In this document: one piece after another, positions 34,031-35,927 of the stretch
Numbering within the stretch: position 1 is the first letter of the stretch
How the letters are laid out: each line of letters opens with the position of its first letter
Assembly (NCBI GenBank): GCA_030679145.1
Contig: JAUXTU010000050.1
Coordinates: 1-35,927, forward strand
DNA length: 35,927 nucleotides
Origin: Bacteroidota bacterium
GTDB taxonomy: Bacteria > Bacteroidota > Ignavibacteria > UBA10030 > UBA8401
Direction: 5' to 3'
Notes under the pieces: generated by a model
Told to the model about the DNA's origin: nothing
Database searches by the model: none
What the model saw: the letters and a program-made list of their open reading frames with translations, nothing else
Position numbers and translations under genes: made by a program

Positions 34031-34562
34031 ACTTGCAAAAGCATTCGATTCACAGCAGATCCCCTATATCGTTATTGGAGGTCAAGCGGTATTGTTGTAC
34101 GGTGAACCGCGATTGACAAGAGATATTGATATAACTCTTGGGATCGATAATTCAACAGCGGCGCAAATAGTAGATCTTGCTAAAACAATTCAGCTATATC
34201 CCGCCGTAGATGATGTGGACCGATTCGTGAAAAAATCAAACGTGCTTCCACTGTATGATCACGTCACAAAAATCCGCGTCGATCTCATTTTCTCTTTCTT
34301 AGATTACGAACAACAAGCGATGGGAAGGGCAAATCCTGTTTTGATAGAAGACTATCCGGTGAAATATGCTTCCTTAGAGGATGTTATCATCCACAAGGTC
34401 TTTGCGGGCAGACCAAGAGATGTTGAAGATGTAAAAAGCATTCTTCAACGAAATCCAAGTTTTGATCGCAGCTTCATTGAGTTGTGGCTGCATGAGTTAT
34501 CAAAATCAGTTGATAAAAATTTGGTTAAAGATTTTCATTCTATTCTTCCGTCAGGAAAATAA
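34008..34562 (+). CDS. AbiEii-like nucleotidyltransferase, probable toxin
   Basis: This 184-residue protein is of the DNA polymerase-beta nucleotidyltransferase superfamily. It has Gly24-Gly25 (VIGGQAVLLYG), the paired Asp39 and Asp41 (LTRDIDITLG), a third likely metal ligand Asp92 (KIRVDLIFSF), and the C-terminal LEDVIIHKVFAGRPRDVEDV segment with Lys and Asp typical of AbiEii/MenT-like enzymes. Relatives transfer nucleotides to RNA or proteins and act as toxins or in phage abortive infection; others have unknown roles. It overlaps its small partner by 23 bp. All three carboxylates are present, so it is probably active. Confidence 0.85.
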   Translation: MFQTLLIKLAKAFDSQQIPYIVIGGQAVLLYGEPRLTRDIDITLGIDNSTAAQIVDLAKTIQLYPAVDDVDRFVKKSNVLPLYDHVTKIRVDLIFSFLDYEQQAMGRANPVLIEDYPVKYASLEDVIIHKVFAGRPRDVEDVKSILQRNPSFDRSFIELWLHELSKSVDKNLVKDFHSILPSGK

Positions 34563-34650
34563 AAATTCAAACTTGTGCTCTGGAGAATATCTGATGACTT
34601 GCCCGCCTTCTTTCTGACGGGCGCTGTTCATTTGTTCGCCGTACTGCTTA

Positions 34651-34684
34651 CCCGCGCAAAACATCAGACGTTATTCTGCGCGGG
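34651..34684. repeat. Short inverted repeat CCCGCGCA
   Basis: CCCGCGCA (34651-34658) and TGCGCGGG (34677-34684) are perfect 8-bp arms around an 18-nt loop. They lie in the 262-bp gap between the nucleotidyltransferase and lipoprotein genes, which holds no gene. No T tract follows; the role is unknown. Confidence 0.4.
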
Positions 34685-34824
34685 AATTTATTTTGCAATT
34701 GCAGTAGATAAATTTCCCGCAGCAATGTGATGAGAGCCATAGCATCAATGAAGTTTAAATGGTATCTAATTGCAGCAATAATTGATTGCATTATTTAAGA
34801 AAATCAAAAAAAAGGAGATTCATT

Positions 34825-35511
34825 ATGTACAAAAAAACACTTTATGTTTTTGTTTTAATTTCTGGGATTCTATTTATGTCGTGCAAAGAGGACAGCACCG
34901 CACCCACATTAACGGGAGGATCGTTAGCCCTTAAATCTGAATACACAACGGTTGTGCTTGCAAAAACATCCGGCACATCAGCAGTGGATTCTATTAAGAT
35001 TACGCGGGCACGATTCTGTATTAGAGATATCAAATTCAAGAACGCATCAGAAGACAGTATGAACTTCAAAACTGCACCATTTGTTCTCGACTTGAATCTT
35101 ACAGGAACCGCACAGACCGTGGGAATTGCAGAAGTTAAATTTGGGACGTATAAACGGATCGAATTTGACGTACATAGACTGGAACGACCCTCAATTGCGG
35201 GATTGACCGATACACTTCAATTTGTAGATTTTCTGAAAGACGAACGATACAGTGTGATCATCAGCGGAACAATATACATCAACGGAAAAGACAGTGCATT
35301 TACATATCGCTCAAAGGTTGATGCAAAACAGAAAATTGATCTTGTCCCGAATCTGGCGGTAAGTGAGCAGGCAAACAGTGTCAGCACAACATTGCAGATC
35401 AGTTCTGCCAACTGGTTCAAGTTCAACAATCAATTGCTCGATCCTGCTGATAAGAATAATGAAGGGAAGATTGATGAGAATATCAAAGCATCGATCAAAT
35501 TGAAGAAATAA
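34825..35511 (+). CDS. Lipoprotein of unknown function
   Basis: This 228-residue protein begins MYKKTLYVFVLISGILFMSC: Lys residues, a hydrophobic stretch and lipobox FMSC with Cys20, then a Thr/Ser/Gly-rich linker. ATG 34825 with AAGGAG just upstream is chosen; the in-frame 34786 start adds 13 basic residues and covers the ribosome-binding site. The mature part is a beta-rich domain (ITRARFCIRDIKF, YKRIEFDVHRLER, ERYSVIISGTIYINGKDSAF) that resembles the DUF4382-like beta-sandwich proteins; that likeness is from memory and unsure. It is probably anchored in the outer membrane. It has its own terminator at 35534. Confidence 0.8.
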   Translation: MYKKTLYVFVLISGILFMSCKEDSTAPTLTGGSLALKSEYTTVVLAKTSGTSAVDSIKITRARFCIRDIKFKNASEDSMNFKTAPFVLDLNLTGTAQTVGIAEVKFGTYKRIEFDVHRLERPSIAGLTDTLQFVDFLKDERYSVIISGTIYINGKDSAFTYRSKVDAKQKIDLVPNLAVSEQANSVSTTLQISSANWFKFNNQLLDPADKNNEGKIDENIKASIKLKK

Positions 35512-35533
35512 CAATAGATCAAATTAGAGCAAG

Positions 35534-35558
35534 AGCCGTCCTTTGTGACGGCTTTTTT
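35534..35558 (+). terminator. Rho-independent terminator of the lipoprotein gene
   Basis: AGCCGTC (35534-35540) and GACGGCT (35547-35553) with a 6-nt loop, followed by five more T. It is 22 bp after the stop codon. Confidence 0.88.
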
Positions 35559-35564
35559 GTTTTA

Positions 35565-35727
35565 ACACACCCCGTCCCGATTGCATCGGGACACCTCCGC
35601 CAAAAAGACGGCGGATAAACCTCTCGCTATCGCTTCAGTCCAACACACAGAGGGGATTTTTAAATCAAAATCAAAATCCCCTCTGCAGCGATGGGTTGTG
35701 TGTTGGCGAGAGGGGCAAGGGGTGTGT
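35565..35727. repeat. Four-level nested palindromic (MITE-like) element
   Basis: Successive perfect arm pairs nest inside one another: ACACACCCC (35565-35573) with 35719-35727; CCTCTCGC (35620-35627) with 35706-35713; CCAACACACA (35640-35649) with 35697-35706; and AGAGGGGATTTT (35649-35660) with 35673-35684. A side hairpin GTCCCGAT-tgc-ATCGGGAC lies at 35574-35592. No coding frame or transposase is present. From here to the window end (about 370 bp) there is no gene. Confidence 0.8.
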
Positions 35728-35736
35728 CGTTTTAAG

Positions 35737-35773
35737 AGTTGACCGTCACCTTTAAGGTGACAGTCAACTTTTT
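35737..35773 (+). repeat. Inverted repeat AGTTGACCGTCACCTT with T tract
   Basis: AGTTGACCGTCACCTT (35737-35752) and AAGGTGACAGTCAACT (35754-35769) pair at 15 of 16 positions with a 1-nt centre; TTTTT follows. This is the second member of the family seen at 13786-13834. The T tract would allow it to act as a terminator here. Confidence 0.7.
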
Positions 35774-35823
35774 AGAAACAGAGTCACAGTGGCACAAAGA
35801 AATTAAACTGACCCCCTCTACGG

Positions 35824-35846
35824 TTCTCCCCCTTTCAGGGGGAGAA
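35824..35846. repeat. Inverted repeat TTCTCCCCCT
   Basis: TTCTCCCCCT (35824-35833) and AGGGGGAGAA (35837-35846) form a perfect 10-bp stem. It lies in the gene-free tail of the window, together with a small TGCAATT-ca-AATTGCA palindrome at 35904-35919. Composition is like the hairpin before meaB. Confidence 0.6.
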
Positions 35847-35927
35847 TTTAAATTTCCTGATCTTGCCCCGATAACTCGGACAGTGAGTTAAGTAAAAGAC
35901 GCTTGCAATTCAAATTGCACCGGAGAA

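Overview
The window (about 36 kb, AT-rich) is chromosomal DNA of a Gram-negative bacterium in the Bacteroidota/Ignavibacteriota (FCB) neighbourhood. The evidence is an outer-membrane PorV/UPF0164-like protein, a TonB-dependent receptor, secreted proteins with short signal peptides and lipoboxes, and candidate promoters of Bacteroidota type (TTG or TTTG, about 20 nt, then TAnnTTTG). The species cannot be named from the sequence. No rRNA, tRNA, CRISPR array, prophage or insertion sequence was seen.

Region 1 (1-4828): the 3' part of a fused 2-oxoglutarate decarboxylase/dehydrogenase (E2 end plus E1), a small orphan protein of a type usually paired with nucleotidyltransferases, a strong bidirectional terminator, an unrecognised minus-strand gene with a HEPN-like R-x5-H motif, and about 600 bp of palindromic repeats. 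That stretch ends in a promoter and a leader that looks like an attenuator.

Region 2 (4829-13713): a PorV-like protein, a lipoprotein whose start codon and signal-peptide beginning lie inside a dispersed repeat, and a minus-strand cluster. The cluster encodes a secreted Ig-like protein, a FecR-domain protein, a large outer-membrane-type protein and a CHASE2-adenylate cyclase-TPR protein. It reads as an envelope-to-cAMP signalling unit and is the best candidate here for an undescribed system.

Region 3 (13843-24816): rseP and dxr, then plus-strand genes for a TPR protein, a YjbR-like protein and a polysaccharide deacetylase, which overlap each other. Next come a minus-strand ispE/TonB-receptor pair, two tandem response regulators (one receiver-only, one NtrC-like with GAFTNA in place of GAFTGA) and a small HEAT-like exported protein. 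dxr and ispE show use of the MEP isoprenoid pathway.

Region 4 (25038-33775): a glutaryl-CoA dehydrogenase-like gene, a ParE/RelE-type toxin-antitoxin pair, then a close-packed run of guaB, an M24 aminopeptidase, a glycosyltransferase, purD, a sugar-nucleotide epimerase and meaB. Purine synthesis is mixed with surface-sugar and B12-enzyme maintenance functions.

Region 5 (33815-35927): a small protein overlapping an AbiEii-like nucleotidyltransferase (probable toxin-antitoxin), a lipoprotein with a clear terminator, and about 370 bp of nested palindromes with no gene. Several repeat families occur more than once in the window.
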